A DNA stretch of 64,000 nucleotides. Origin: Paraburkholderia guartelaensis. Lineage in GTDB: Bacteria; Pseudomonadota; Gammaproteobacteria; Burkholderiales; Burkholderiaceae. Where the stretch lies: assembly GCF_004353905.1 (NCBI RefSeq), contig NZ_SMOD01000011.1, forward strand, positions 186,001 to 250,000. The letters run 5' to 3'. Below are positions 17,511 through 26,328 of the stretch, in pieces. How positions within the stretch are numbered: position 1 is the stretch's first letter; each line of letters starts with the position of its first letter. The notes beneath the pieces were generated by a model, which saw only the letters and a program-made list of their open reading frames with translations, had not been told where the DNA came from and made no database searches. Made by a program: the position numbers and the translations under genes.

Positions 17511-17548
17511 AAAGCCCGCTTTCTGCCCACGCAAAAGCGGGCTTTTTT
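17511..17548 (+). terminator. rho-independent terminator after purF
   Basis: A 12-bp perfect stem (AAAGCCCGCTTT at 17511-17522 with AAAGCGGGCTTT at 17534-17545) runs into six T (17543-17548). This is a strong terminator; metZ starts 55 bases later. Confidence 0.9.
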
Positions 17549-17603
17549 GCGCCTGCGCGTGCAGGATTGAAGCCTGATTGTTCAGCACACGGAGAACACG
17601 AAC

Positions 17604-18800
17604 ATGGACGACACCTTCAACTTCGACACGCTAGCCGTCCGCTCGGGCACGCTGCGCAGCGAGTTCAACGAACATTCGGAAGCACTCTACCTCACGTCGA
17701 GCTTCTGTTTCGGCAGCGCCGCCGAAGCCGCCGAGCGCTTCAAGAACTCCGAAACCGCCTATACGTACGCGCGTTTCTCGAATCCGACCGTCACCATGTT
17801 CCAGGAGCGCCTCGCTACGCTTGAAGGCGGCGAAGCGTGCATGGCCACGGCTTCGGGCATGGCCGCGATCATGTCGGTGGTGATGGCCGCGCTTCAGGCG
17901 GGCGACCACATCGTCAGCTCGCAGAGCATTTTCGGCTCGACGCTCGCCATGTTCTCGCAGATCTTCAGCAAGTTCGGCATCGCGACCACCTTCGTCGATC
18001 CGACCGATCTCGACGCGTGGAAGAACGCCGTGCGCCCCGAAACGAAGATGTTTTTCCTCGAAACGCCGTCGAACCCGCTCACCGAGGTGGCCGACATCGA
18101 AGCCGTGAGCAAGATCGCCCGGGCGGCGGGCGCGCTCCTCGTGGTCGACAACTGCTTTTGCAGCCCGGCGCTCCAGCAACCGCTCAAGTTCGGCGCGGAC
18201 GTGGTGATGCATTCGGCCACCAAGTTCCTCGACGGTCAGGGACGTGTGCTGGGCGGTGCGCTCGTGGGCTCGAAGGCGTTCATCATGGAGAAGGTGTTTC
18301 CGTTCGTGCGCACCGCGGGCCCGACGCTATCCGCGTTCAACGCGTGGGTGCTGCTCAAGGGCATGGAAACGCTGTCGCTGCGCGTTGAGAAGCAGTCGGA
18401 CAATGCGCTCGAAATCGCGCGCTGGCTGGAGACGCATCCGGCCATCGAGCGCGTTTTCTATCCGGGCCTCGAGTCGCACCCGCAGCATGCGCTCGCCATG
18501 CGCCAGCAGAAGCGGGGCGGCGCGATCGTCTCGTTCGAAGTGAAGGGCGACACGCCCGAGCAGCAGCGCGCGAATGCCTGGCGCGTGATCGACGGCACGA
18601 AGATCTGCTCGATCACCGGCAATCTCGGCGATACGCGTACGACCATCACGCACCCGGCCACGACGACGCACGGCCGTATCACGCCTGAAGCGCGCGCGGC
18701 GGCTGGCATCACCGAAGGGCTGATCCGCCTGGCCGTTGGCCTCGAAAATGCGCAGGACGTGCGTAACGATCTCGCGCGCGGGCTCGATGCGGCGCAGTAA
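17604..18800 (+). CDS. metZ: O-succinylhomoserine sulfhydrylase
   Basis: MetZ is a PLP enzyme of the Cys/Met metabolism family that makes homocysteine directly from an O-acylhomoserine and sulfide. The PLP lysine is in H-S-A-T-K-F-L-D-G-Q-G-R-V; the tyrosine/arginine pair that binds phosphate is in T-Y-A-R-F-S-N-P-T-V. The length of 398 residues and the N-terminal L-A-V-R-S-G fit MetZ better than MetB or MetY. It follows purF, a recurrent order in this group. The substrate preference (succinyl versus acetyl) is assumed from the family. Confidence 0.93.
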   Translation: MDDTFNFDTLAVRSGTLRSEFNEHSEALYLTSSFCFGSAAEAAERFKNSETAYTYARFSNPTVTMFQERLATLEGGEACMATASGMAAIMSVVMAALQAGDHIVSSQSIFGSTLAMFSQIFSKFGIATTFVDPTDLDAWKNAVRPETKMFFLETPSNPLTEVADIEAVSKIARAAGALLVVDNCFCSPALQQPLKFGADVVMHSATKFLDGQGRVLGGALVGSKAFIMEKVFPFVRTAGPTLSAFNAWVLLKGMETLSLRVEKQSDNALEIARWLETHPAIERVFYPGLESHPQHALAMRQQKRGGAIVSFEVKGDTPEQQRANAWRVIDGTKICSITGNLGDTRTTITHPATTTHGRITPEARAAAGITEGLIRLAVGLENAQDVRNDLARGLDAAQ

Positions 18801-18827
18801 GCGGTTTTAAGCAGCGGTTGTATGATC

Positions 18828-18867
18828 ATGGGTCGGGCGTTGCCCGGCCCATTTCCTTTTTCTTTCC
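18828..18867 (+). terminator. terminator after metZ
   Basis: An 11-bp stem with one G-T pair (ATGGGTCGGGC at 18828-18838 with GCCCGGCCCAT at 18842-18852), a 3-base loop and a pyrimidine/T-rich tail to about 18867. Confidence 0.75.
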
Positions 18868-18879
18868 CGTGAGTTCGCC

Positions 18880-19755
18880 ATGCCCATCGTTCGTGCGTTG
18901 TTCGTCTATCCCGTGAAGTCATGCGGCGCGATCGCGCTCGACGATGCGCAGCTCGGCCTGAAGGGCATCGAGTGGGACCGCCACTGGATGGTCGCCGACG
19001 AGAACGGCCGGCTCGTCACACAACGACAGTACGCCGCCATGGCGCGCATCGTGCCCGCGTTCGTAGAAGGCGGCGTGCGCCTCACCATGGAAGGCATGAG
19101 CGAAGCGCTCCATCTGCCGTTCGCGCCGCGCGGCGGCGAGGCACGCGTGCCGGCGACGGTCTGGGACGACAATTTCGAGGCGCTCGACGAAGGCGATCAC
19201 GCGGCCCAGTGGTTCACGCAGGCGATAGGCGTGCCCGTGCGCCTGCTGCGCTTCGCGCACGACGTGACGCGTCTCGCGAGCAAGAAGTGGACGAACGGCG
19301 AAGACGCGCCCACCCAATTCGCCGACGGCTTTCCGATTCTCGTGACGAGCGAGGCGTCGCTCGCGGAACTCAACGAGCGCCTCGCGGCGAAGGGCGCACC
19401 GCCCGTGCCGATGACGCGCTTTCGTCCGAACATCGTCGTCGGCGACATTGGCGACGCGTTCGAGGAAGACTTCATCGACACGCTCGCCATCGAATCCGCG
19501 ACGGGCGGCGAAGAGATCGTGCTGCGCTTCGTGAAGCCCTGCGCGCGCTGCCCGATCACGACGATCGATCAGCTATCGGGCGAGCGCGACGCGCAATGGC
19601 CCACCGAACCGCTCGACACGCTTGCCGCGTTTCGCGCCGATCCGCGCGTGGACGGCGGCCTCACATTCGGTCAGAACGCGATGGTCGTGACGGGAGCCGG
19701 CAAGCACGTGGCGGTCGGCGCACGCGCCGAGTGGGAATACCGCTTCGACGAATGA
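18880..19755 (+). CDS. MOSC-domain protein with N-terminal beta-barrel domain (YcbX-like)
   Basis: Residues 1 to about 120 are the MOSC N-terminal barrel (V-Y-P-V-K-S-C-G-A) and about 125-285 the MOSC domain, with the conserved molybdenum-cofactor-liganding cysteine in F-V-K-P-C-A-R-C-P-I-T-T-I-D. MOSC proteins such as YcbX and mARC reduce N-hydroxylated compounds or carry sulfur/Mo cofactor. At 291 residues it lacks the C-terminal 2Fe-2S ferredoxin domain found in the longer E. coli YcbX, so it would need a separate electron donor. It lies alone after the metZ terminator and converges on the AraC-type gene. Confidence 0.85.
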   Translation: MPIVRALFVYPVKSCGAIALDDAQLGLKGIEWDRHWMVADENGRLVTQRQYAAMARIVPAFVEGGVRLTMEGMSEALHLPFAPRGGEARVPATVWDDNFEALDEGDHAAQWFTQAIGVPVRLLRFAHDVTRLASKKWTNGEDAPTQFADGFPILVTSEASLAELNERLAAKGAPPVPMTRFRPNIVVGDIGDAFEEDFIDTLAIESATGGEEIVLRFVKPCARCPITTIDQLSGERDAQWPTEPLDTLAAFRADPRVDGGLTFGQNAMVVTGAGKHVAVGARAEWEYRFDE

Positions 19756-19770
19756 GGCTCGCTTGCGTGC

Positions 19771-20574
19771 TCAGTGTGACGGCAGCGCGCGCCACTGGCC
19801 GGGCGCGAGCCCGAAGCGCCGCGTGAACGCATGCGTGAACGCGCTCTGGTCGCCGAAGCCCACTTCGAGCGCGATGTCGGTGAGCGACGCGCGCGGGTCG
19901 GCGAGCAGCGTGAGCGCAGTGTCGAGCCGCAGCCGCTGCAGGTAGCGATGCGGCGTCTCGCCGAACGCCTCGATAAAAAGCTGATGAAAGCGCCGCATGC
20001 CGAAGCCGCAATGCGCGGCGAGATCGGCAATACGCAGCGGCTGGGCGAGATGCGCGCGCAGCCAACGGTCGATGCGGGCGAAGTCCAACCCGGCAGCCGC
20101 GCTGAATTCGGCGCTTGCCGCCACGCCGGTTTGTGCGATGAATGCCGCGCACAGGCGCGCGGAGGCGTCCCAGTGAAAGCGGCGCGCGCGCAGGTCGGCG
20201 CTGTCGCGCGGCGGCGTGGCCGCGGCGGCGCACTGCGCGATCTGGCTCACGAGCTGCGTGAGCGCGGGGTCGAGGCGCACGGCGCGCGCGGTGTCGAAAA
20301 GCCGTTCGGGCACTGCGAGCGTTGCCGCGGGCAGGTCGAGCACGAGCTGGCGGTTATCGCCAATGCCCATGTAGTCGTGCCGCGCGCCCGACGGAATGAG
20401 CCACGCGGAACAACTGTCGATGCGCTCGCCCTGACCGTTCACGGTCATCTCCATCTCGCCGTCGAGACCGAGCACGATCTGGTGAAAATCGTGCAGATCG
20501 GTTTCCTCGATCGCGCCATAGCGGCGCAGTTCGACGCCGGGCGCGGTGACGGGAGCGTGGTGATGCGGATTCAT
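19771..20574 (-). CDS. AraC-family transcriptional regulator
   Basis: A cupin-like N-terminal sensing half (histidine-rich start M-N-P-H-H-H, then F-H-Q-I-V-L-G-L-D-G-E-M) is followed at about residues 165-262 by two helix-turn-helix motifs typical of AraC (L-R-I-A-D-L-A-A-H-C-G-F and L-T-D-I-A-L-E-V-G-F-G-D-Q-S-A-F-T-H-A-F). The C-terminal F-G-L-A-P-G-Q-W-R also fits. The target is unknown; its neighbours are a MOSC gene (convergent, 15 bases) and the FKBP gene upstream on the same strand. Confidence 0.9.
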   Translation of the reverse strand: MNPHHHAPVTAPGVELRRYGAIEETDLHDFHQIVLGLDGEMEMTVNGQGERIDSCSAWLIPSGARHDYMGIGDNRQLVLDLPAATLAVPERLFDTARAVRLDPALTQLVSQIAQCAAAATPPRDSADLRARRFHWDASARLCAAFIAQTGVAASAEFSAAAGLDFARIDRWLRAHLAQPLRIADLAAHCGFGMRRFHQLFIEAFGETPHRYLQRLRLDTALTLLADPRASLTDIALEVGFGDQSAFTHAFTRRFGLAPGQWRALPSH

Positions 20575-20628
20575 GATGACCGGTTACGGTTGCAAATAAG
20601 GCGAGCGCCGTGAAGCGTCAAGCGAGAA

Positions 20629-20970
20629 TCAGACGTCGAGCAGCTCGACTTCGAACACGAGCGTCGCGTTCGGCGGAATCACGCCGCCCGCGCCACGCAC
20701 GCCGTAGCCCAGTTGCGGCGGAATCGTCAGCTTGCGCACGCCGCCCACCTTCATGCCCTGCACGCCTTCGTCCCAGCCCTTGATGACCATGCCGCCGCCC
20801 AGCACGAAGGCGAACGGGTCGTTGCGGTCCTTGCTCGAATCGAACTTCTGGCCGTCCGTCAGCCAGCCGGTGTAGTGCACGCTGACGGTCTGGCCGGCCT
20901 TGGCTTCTGCGCCGGTGCCTTCGGTCAGGTCCTCGTACTTGAGGCCGGATTCGGTGGTCACGATAGACAT
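20629..20970 (-). CDS. FKBP-type peptidyl-prolyl cis-trans isomerase
   Basis: This is a single-domain FKBP of 113 residues with the canonical motifs V-H-Y-T-G-W-L, F-D-S-S, F-V-L-G-G-G-M-V-I-K-G-W-D-E-G, and I-P-P-Q-L-G-Y-G. It has no signal peptide, so it should act in the cytoplasm as a folding helper. GGAG lies before the ATG. It is transcribed away from the histidine-kinase-like gene, with which it shares the 155-base gap 20971-21125. Confidence 0.95.
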   Translation of the reverse strand: MSIVTTESGLKYEDLTEGTGAEAKAGQTVSVHYTGWLTDGQKFDSSKDRNDPFAFVLGGGMVIKGWDEGVQGMKVGGVRKLTIPPQLGYGVRGAGGVIPPNATLVFEVELLDV

Positions 20971-21125
20971 GGAAAAACTCCTGATTCGGATAGGTTGGAC
21001 CCGTTATTGTAGGCGCTTTGCAGGGCCGGGCGCGCGTGGCCTTGTCAGGCACGCGGGATGCTCGCTACCCGCTGCCTATAATGGGGGACCGCTCGCCCGG
21101 CTTGTGGCGAAATACGAGGAATCAG

Positions 21126-21887
21126 ATGTCGACTTCGCAAAACCGTACCGAGCGCACGGCGCGCCTGTGCGCCGAAGCAGCGCTGTTCATGCGCGACCAC
21201 GTGCTCTCGCGCGTCTCGCATGATCTGCGCAGCCCGCTCAATGCAATCCATAGCTGGGCTTACGTGCTCGAACGCAAGATCGACAGCGCCGACGCCGCCG
21301 CGCAACGCGCGCTGGGCGGCATTCGCACGGGCGTGGAGCAGCAGGTTCAACTGCTCGAAACACTCGTCGATGCCACGCGCGCCGAGACGCGCAAGCTGCG
21401 CATCGAGCGCGCGCCGTTCGCCGTCGCGGCGCTGCTCGGCGAGGCCGTGGATGACGCCCGCGCCGCGCTCGGCGATGCGCGCGGCGTGACGTTTGAGGTG
21501 CAGGACACGGCCGGCGGGGCGACGCTCGACGGCGACCGCGAACGCATTGCGCAGGCGCTCTGGCTGATGCTGGTGTTCGCCGCGGAAACGGGTGCTCAGG
21601 GCGCCAGTGTGACGCTCGCATCGAGCGCGAGCGCGACTGCCGCGCAGCTGGAAGTGAAATGGCTCGCCACGCGTGCGGCGCTCACCGACGACGCGCTCTC
21701 GCACGTGCTGGAACCGTTCGCGCGCGCTCAGGCGAAAGAGCAGCAGGAAGCGGGGCGCTACGCCTGGGTGCTGGCGCTGTGCCACCGTGTGGCCGAGGCG
21801 CATGGCGGCCGCTTCGAGGCGCCGGCTCTCGTGGGCGAAGGCGAGGAGATGGCGCTTGTGCTGAATGTGCCGCTGAGTCGCCCGTGA
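21126..21887 (+). CDS. small HisKA-domain protein with degenerate ATPase half
   Basis: The N-terminal part has a normal dimerisation/phosphoacceptor H-box (R-V-S-H-D-L-R-S-P-L-N-A-I, histidine at about residue 32). The C-terminal half keeps the outline of a HATPase_c domain, but the N-box asparagine and the D-x-G-x-G motif are missing and the G2 region is reduced to W-V-L-A-L-C-H-R-V-A-E-A-H-G-G. At 253 residues there is no sensor, membrane or receiver domain. The start at 21126 follows a GAGGAA Shine-Dalgarno; a longer frame from 21018 has none. It may be phosphorylated by another kinase or act as a decoy or phosphatase; no response regulator gene is adjacent. Confidence 0.75.
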   Translation: MSTSQNRTERTARLCAEAALFMRDHVLSRVSHDLRSPLNAIHSWAYVLERKIDSADAAAQRALGGIRTGVEQQVQLLETLVDATRAETRKLRIERAPFAVAALLGEAVDDARAALGDARGVTFEVQDTAGGATLDGDRERIAQALWLMLVFAAETGAQGASVTLASSASATAAQLEVKWLATRAALTDDALSHVLEPFARAQAKEQQEAGRYAWVLALCHRVAEAHGGRFEAPALVGEGEEMALVLNVPLSRP

Positions 21888-22014
21888 GCGGCGGTCGATT
21901 CCGGTCCCACGCGAGCGACTGCCGCGTGGGCGGCGGCTCGTATTGAGCCCGCCCGCGCCTTTCATCCACCTTGCACCCTTATACTGAGCGCTTCGTCTCA
22001 CGGAGCCATGTGTC

Positions 22015-23421
22015 TTGATCCAGCTTCTCGCCCTTATCGGGGCGTTCCTGCTCGTTGCCCTCAACGGTTTCTTCGTCGCGGCCGAATTCGGCCTCGTCAA
22101 GCTGCGCGCTACGCGCGTGCAGAGCCTCGCGCACCAGCACGGCCTGCGCGGGCGCCTGCTCGCCAAGGTTCATGGCCAGCTCGATGCCTACCTTTCCGCG
22201 TGCCAGCTCGGCATCACGCTCGCTTCGCTCGGCCTCGGCTGGATCGGCGAGCCGGCTTTTGCGAAATTGCTCTCCCCGGTGTTCGAACTGCTGGGTGTGC
22301 AATCGGCGCAACTCGTGCATGCCATTTCGCTGGTGTTCGCGTTCACGGTCATTTCGTTCCTGCACATCGTGGTGGGCGAACTTGCGCCGAAGTCGCTCGC
22401 CATTCGCCAGGCCGAGAAGATTTCGCTGTGGACGGCCATGCCGCTCTACGGCTTCTACTGGACCATGTATCCCGCGATCTGGGTGCTCAATTCGAGCGCG
22501 AACGCGGTGCTGCGTCTCGCGGGCCTTTCGTCGGAGCACGGCCACGACACGCACTATTCAACCGACGAACTCAAGCTGATCCTGCGCAGCCGCCGCGCCG
22601 CCGCTCAGGCCGAGGCGCACGAAGCGAAGCAGGAGCAGCGCGGCGCAAAAGGCGCAAGCGGCGCGGTGCCGCTGCTCCCCGCGCCGGCCGCGAACGCATA
22701 TAACGCCGACGAATGGAACACGCTCGCCCATTCGCTCGACTTCTCGCGCCTCACGATTTCCGACCTCATGCGGCCGACGCACGAAATGGTGGGCCTGCGC
22801 CGCGACCTGTCGCTGCGCGAGAACATGCAGATCGTGGCGCGCCATCGTTTCAGCCGCTACCCGCTGTTCGAAGACGCCGCGGGTGAACGCGTGGCGGGCC
22901 TCATCCACCTGAAGGACCTTCTGCTCGCGCGCGAGGCGGGCAACGCGCTCAGCGATCTCGGCAAGTTCGTGCGCCCCGTGCAGTACGTGCGGCCCGACAC
23001 ACCCGCACTCGCGCTGTTCCGCCGCTTTCGCAAGGGCGCGCCGCATTTCGCGCTGGTGGGGCACAAGGGCGCCCGCCCGGTCGGTTTTCTCACGCTCGAC
23101 AATCTGCTCGGCGCGCTCGTGGGCCAGATTCACGATGAGTTTCACCAGGCCGACACCGACTGGACCCGCATGGACGACGGCACGCTGATGGGCCGCGGCA
23201 GCCTGCCTGTGGTGTCGCTGGAGCAGGCGCTCGGCATCGACATCGACGAAGGGCGCGCGGAGTCGGTGGGCGGTCTCGTGATTCATGCGCTCAACGACCT
23301 GCCCACCGAAGGGCAGCGCGTCGAGTTCGACCGCTTCGACATCGTCGTGAAGAAAATGAGGGGGCCGCGCATCGTGCTCGTGCGCGTGTATCCCAAAGAT
23401 CTCGAGGACGAGGGCGGCTGA
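22015..23421 (+). CDS. CNNM (DUF21)/CBS-pair/CorC_HlyC membrane protein
   Basis: The 468-residue protein has three or four membrane segments in the DUF21/CNNM domain (start I-Q-L-L-A-L-I-G-A-F-L-L-V-A-L-N-G-F-F-V-A-A-E-F), an insertion rich in Ala/Glu/Arg at about 195-230, then a CBS pair (S-D-L-M-R-P-T-H-E-M and following) and a C-terminal CorC_HlyC domain. Relatives are often called haemolysin-like but are thought to act in Mg/Co transport or envelope function. The only in-frame start here is TTG at 22015, preceded by CGGAG; ATG 22008 is out of frame. It converges with treY, whose stop is 9 bases away. Confidence 0.88.
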   Translation: MIQLLALIGAFLLVALNGFFVAAEFGLVKLRATRVQSLAHQHGLRGRLLAKVHGQLDAYLSACQLGITLASLGLGWIGEPAFAKLLSPVFELLGVQSAQLVHAISLVFAFTVISFLHIVVGELAPKSLAIRQAEKISLWTAMPLYGFYWTMYPAIWVLNSSANAVLRLAGLSSEHGHDTHYSTDELKLILRSRRAAAQAEAHEAKQEQRGAKGASGAVPLLPAPAANAYNADEWNTLAHSLDFSRLTISDLMRPTHEMVGLRRDLSLRENMQIVARHRFSRYPLFEDAAGERVAGLIHLKDLLLAREAGNALSDLGKFVRPVQYVRPDTPALALFRRFRKGAPHFALVGHKGARPVGFLTLDNLLGALVGQIHDEFHQADTDWTRMDDGTLMGRGSLPVVSLEQALGIDIDEGRAESVGGLVIHALNDLPTEGQRVEFDRFDIVVKKMRGPRIVLVRVYPKDLEDEGG

Positions 23422-23430
23422 GCGCGCCGC

Positions 23431-26328
23431 TTAGTTGCGTGTGAGCGTGGAGAGCACGGCGACGGGCATTGCGCCCAGGATGTCGCGCAGTGCGAGCGTG
23501 CCGCCTTCGCGCACCGTGTGCGTGGCGTCGCTGAGCCAGTCGTGCAGCGTGGCTTGCGCGCATCCTTTGGGCAACTCGACCGTCGTATCTTCCCAGCGCT
23601 CGGGCGCGACGAGCGGCATGTCGCCATCCAGCAAGCCCGCCGCGAGGCGTGTGCCGATCACGATGGCCCACGCGTTGCCGTGATGGCGCGCGAACGCGAT
23701 CACATGCGAGGCCTGCGCGCCGCTTGCTGTGAGCGGCAGATAGTCGCCTTCGCGCAGCAGTTCGGGCGCGCTCGCACGCAGCGCTAGCAGGCGGTGCACG
23801 GTGGCGAGCTTCACCTGCGCGTTGCGCCAATCCTTCAGCTTCGCGGCGGGCGCTTGCTCGTCGAGCGCGGCGGCGCGGGCGGCGTAATCGACAGGCCGCC
23901 GGTTATCCGGATCGACGAGGCTGAAGTCCCATAGCTCGGTGCCCTGATAGAGGTCGGGCACGCCCGGCGAGGTGAGCCGCAGCACCGTTTGCAGCAGCGT
24001 ATTGAGCGCCCCAGCGGGCGCCACGCGCGCGACGAATTCGGCCAGCGCCTGCAGGAAGCCGTCGCGCCGTTGCGGAGCGAGGATATCGAAGAGAAATGCC
24101 TGGCACTCCGACTCATAGGTCTCGTCGGGCGAGAGCCAGTTCGTGCGCAGCTTCGCTTCGCGCAACGCTTTGAGCAGCCACTTCGAGACGCGCTCCGCCA
24201 GCGCACGCACGCCCGCTTCGTCGCCCGGGTCCAGTTCGGGAGGCCAGCAGCCCACCAGGGTTTGATACAGCATCGCCTCGGCGGCCGGTCCCGGCGACCA
24301 GACCGCGCCGGCCGCCGTGTCGTTGCGGCGATGCGTCTGGTTCAGCGTCGACCAGGCGCGCAGCGTCCCGCTCCAGTCGCCCGCAATTTCGCTCAAAACG
24401 GCGAGCCGCGCGCGCACGTCCTCGCCGCGCTTGTGGTCGTGCGTGGCCGTGGCGAGCAGTCCATAAGGACGCCGCTGGCGTACCCGGTTCGTCGCGTGAA
24501 AGTCGTGTGGCGTGCGGGCGAAATCGTCGGGGTCCGCGCCCACTTCGTTACGCGAGAGCAAGCGGCCATAGCGATAGAGCGCGGTGTCCTCCGTGGCCTT
24601 TGCCGCGAGCGGCGCGGTGAGCTGCGAGAACAGCGCGAGCGCCGTGCGTTGCGCGATGAGCGCGTGGCTGAGCGGAGTGTTCGCCTGGTTGGCGCCCGCA
24701 CTCGCGTTCGCGTTTGCGCCGGCTGGTGCGGTGCGTGGCGTCCTGCCGCTGCCGCCACCGCCACTGCCACTGTTGCCGCTACCGCTACTGGCGTTGTTCG
24801 CGGCCGGTTCGGGGGCGCGTCCGCCGAGCCAGCCGTCGACGAGGTCGAGCGCCGCAAGGCTCGCGCGCGGCAGAGCGCGTCGCGCGGCGTCGAGCGCAAC
24901 GTCGAAATAACGGTTGTCGAGCGCGCTGCGCAAACCGTTCGCCGGATAGATCCGGTAGATCGGGAAGTACATGGCCAGATGCGCAGCCACGCGATGCACC
25001 GACGCATAGGTGGTGTCGCGCGTGCCCGGAAGTTCGCGCGCGATGCGGTGCAGCGCGCGCGTCACGTGGTCGAGTTCCGCGGGGAGATACGCGGCCAGCA
25101 TTTCGCGGCGCGCGTCGAGCGCGTAGGCCGCGAACGGCCGGTCGTCGCCGGAGATAGCGGCCCACGCTTCGGCGAGCGGCGCTGCGCCCGCCGGATCGTG
25201 CAGCAACGCGCCCACGTCGTTCATGAAGTCGTAGCCGGTCGTGCCTTGCACGGGCCAGTCGTCGCGCAGCGTTTCGCCTTGCGCGAGGATCTTCTCGACC
25301 ACGATAAAGGGCGGTGTGGCGCGCAGCGCCGCGAGCCGTTGCCGCAGGCGCTCGCAGTACTCGCGCGGGTCCGCGAGCCCGTCGATATGGTCAATGCGCA
25401 GGCCGTCGATTACGCCGTCGGCGTAGAGGCGAAACATGAGCTTGTGCACGGCCTCGAACACGTCGTGACGTTCCACGCGCACGCCGGCGAGCGCGGTGAT
25501 GTCGAAGAAGCGCCGCCAGTTGATCTCGTCGGTGGCGGTGCGCCACCACGCGAGCCGGAAGTGCTGGCGCTCCAGCAGGCGGTGCAGCCGCTCGCGCGGC
25601 ACTGGATCGGCACTTGAATAGGATTCCAGAACGAACTCGATGGGGGCCGTGCCGACACGCTCGACGAACGCGCGCAGCGCGTCGCGCCCGGCGGCGGCGC
25701 GCGCCTGATCGTCGGGCTGGGTCGTAATGCCCTGGAACGGCCCGGCGAGCGTGTTGAGATCGGCGCGGTTCGCGGACTGCAGGAGCGTCGCGTAATCGGC
25801 CGGGCAGATCGGGCATACGTGCGGTCCGTACTGTACGTAAAAGCGCGCGGCGGCGGGGTCGAACTTCAGCTCGATGCGGCCTGCGGCGAGTTCTTCGCCG
25901 TACTGTGCGCCGAGAAAGGGCATCAACACCTTGCCGCGCAGGGCGGGGTCGGGCGAGTGCCAGTCCACATCGAAGTGGCGCGCGTACGCGCTGTGACGTC
26001 CCCATTCGAGGATGTCCAGCCACCAGGCGTTATGGCCGCCACCCACGCCCATATGATTCGGCACGAAGTCGGCGATGATGCCCATTCCGTGCTCGTGCAC
26101 TTTCGCGGCGAAGCGGCGCAGCGCGCCTTCGCCGCCCAGTTCCGCGCTTACGGTCCCGTAGTCGACGGTGTCGTAGCCGTGCATCGATCCGGGCTGCGCG
26201 GTCGTGACGGGGGACAGGTAGAGATGGCTTACGCCGAGCGCGGCGAAGTAGTCGAGGTGCGCGAGCGCGTCGACGAACGTGAAGCCGTGATGGAGTTGCA
26301 GGCGCAGCGTCGCGCGAGGGTGTGTCAT
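23431..26328 (-). CDS. treY: malto-oligosyltrehalose synthase
   Basis: TreY (GH13) turns the reducing-end glucose of a maltodextrin into a terminal trehalose unit. The start at 26328 (M-T-H-P-R-A-T-L-R-L-Q) overlaps the malQ stop as ATGA; the frame's long upstream extension is a shadow of malQ. The family core is intact: nucleophile in G-L-R-I-D-H-I-D-G-L-A-D-P, acid/base in I-V-V-E-K-I-L, and A-T-H-D-H-K-R-G-E-D. At 965 residues it is longer than many TreY, partly from a Gly/Ser/Asn/Ala-rich stretch at about residues 503-550. It is the last gene of the seven-gene operon. Confidence 0.95.
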   Translation of the reverse strand: MTHPRATLRLQLHHGFTFVDALAHLDYFAALGVSHLYLSPVTTAQPGSMHGYDTVDYGTVSAELGGEGALRRFAAKVHEHGMGIIADFVPNHMGVGGGHNAWWLDILEWGRHSAYARHFDVDWHSPDPALRGKVLMPFLGAQYGEELAAGRIELKFDPAAARFYVQYGPHVCPICPADYATLLQSANRADLNTLAGPFQGITTQPDDQARAAAGRDALRAFVERVGTAPIEFVLESYSSADPVPRERLHRLLERQHFRLAWWRTATDEINWRRFFDITALAGVRVERHDVFEAVHKLMFRLYADGVIDGLRIDHIDGLADPREYCERLRQRLAALRATPPFIVVEKILAQGETLRDDWPVQGTTGYDFMNDVGALLHDPAGAAPLAEAWAAISGDDRPFAAYALDARREMLAAYLPAELDHVTRALHRIARELPGTRDTTYASVHRVAAHLAMYFPIYRIYPANGLRSALDNRYFDVALDAARRALPRASLAALDLVDGWLGGRAPEPAANNASSGSGNSGSGGGGSGRTPRTAPAGANANASAGANQANTPLSHALIAQRTALALFSQLTAPLAAKATEDTALYRYGRLLSRNEVGADPDDFARTPHDFHATNRVRQRRPYGLLATATHDHKRGEDVRARLAVLSEIAGDWSGTLRAWSTLNQTHRRNDTAAGAVWSPGPAAEAMLYQTLVGCWPPELDPGDEAGVRALAERVSKWLLKALREAKLRTNWLSPDETYESECQAFLFDILAPQRRDGFLQALAEFVARVAPAGALNTLLQTVLRLTSPGVPDLYQGTELWDFSLVDPDNRRPVDYAARAAALDEQAPAAKLKDWRNAQVKLATVHRLLALRASAPELLREGDYLPLTASGAQASHVIAFARHHGNAWAIVIGTRLAAGLLDGDMPLVAPERWEDTTVELPKGCAQATLHDWLSDATHTVREGGTLALRDILGAMPVAVLSTLTRN
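24680..24818 (-). repeat. Gly/Ser/Asn/Ala low-complexity insert within treY
   Basis: The coding strand here reads a run of Ser-Gly and Asn-Ala codons (for example S-G-S-G-N-S-G-S-G-G-G-G-S-G) made of short imperfect trinucleotide repeats. It looks like a flexible linker inserted in the variable region of TreY and is likely to differ in length between strains. Confidence 0.7.
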
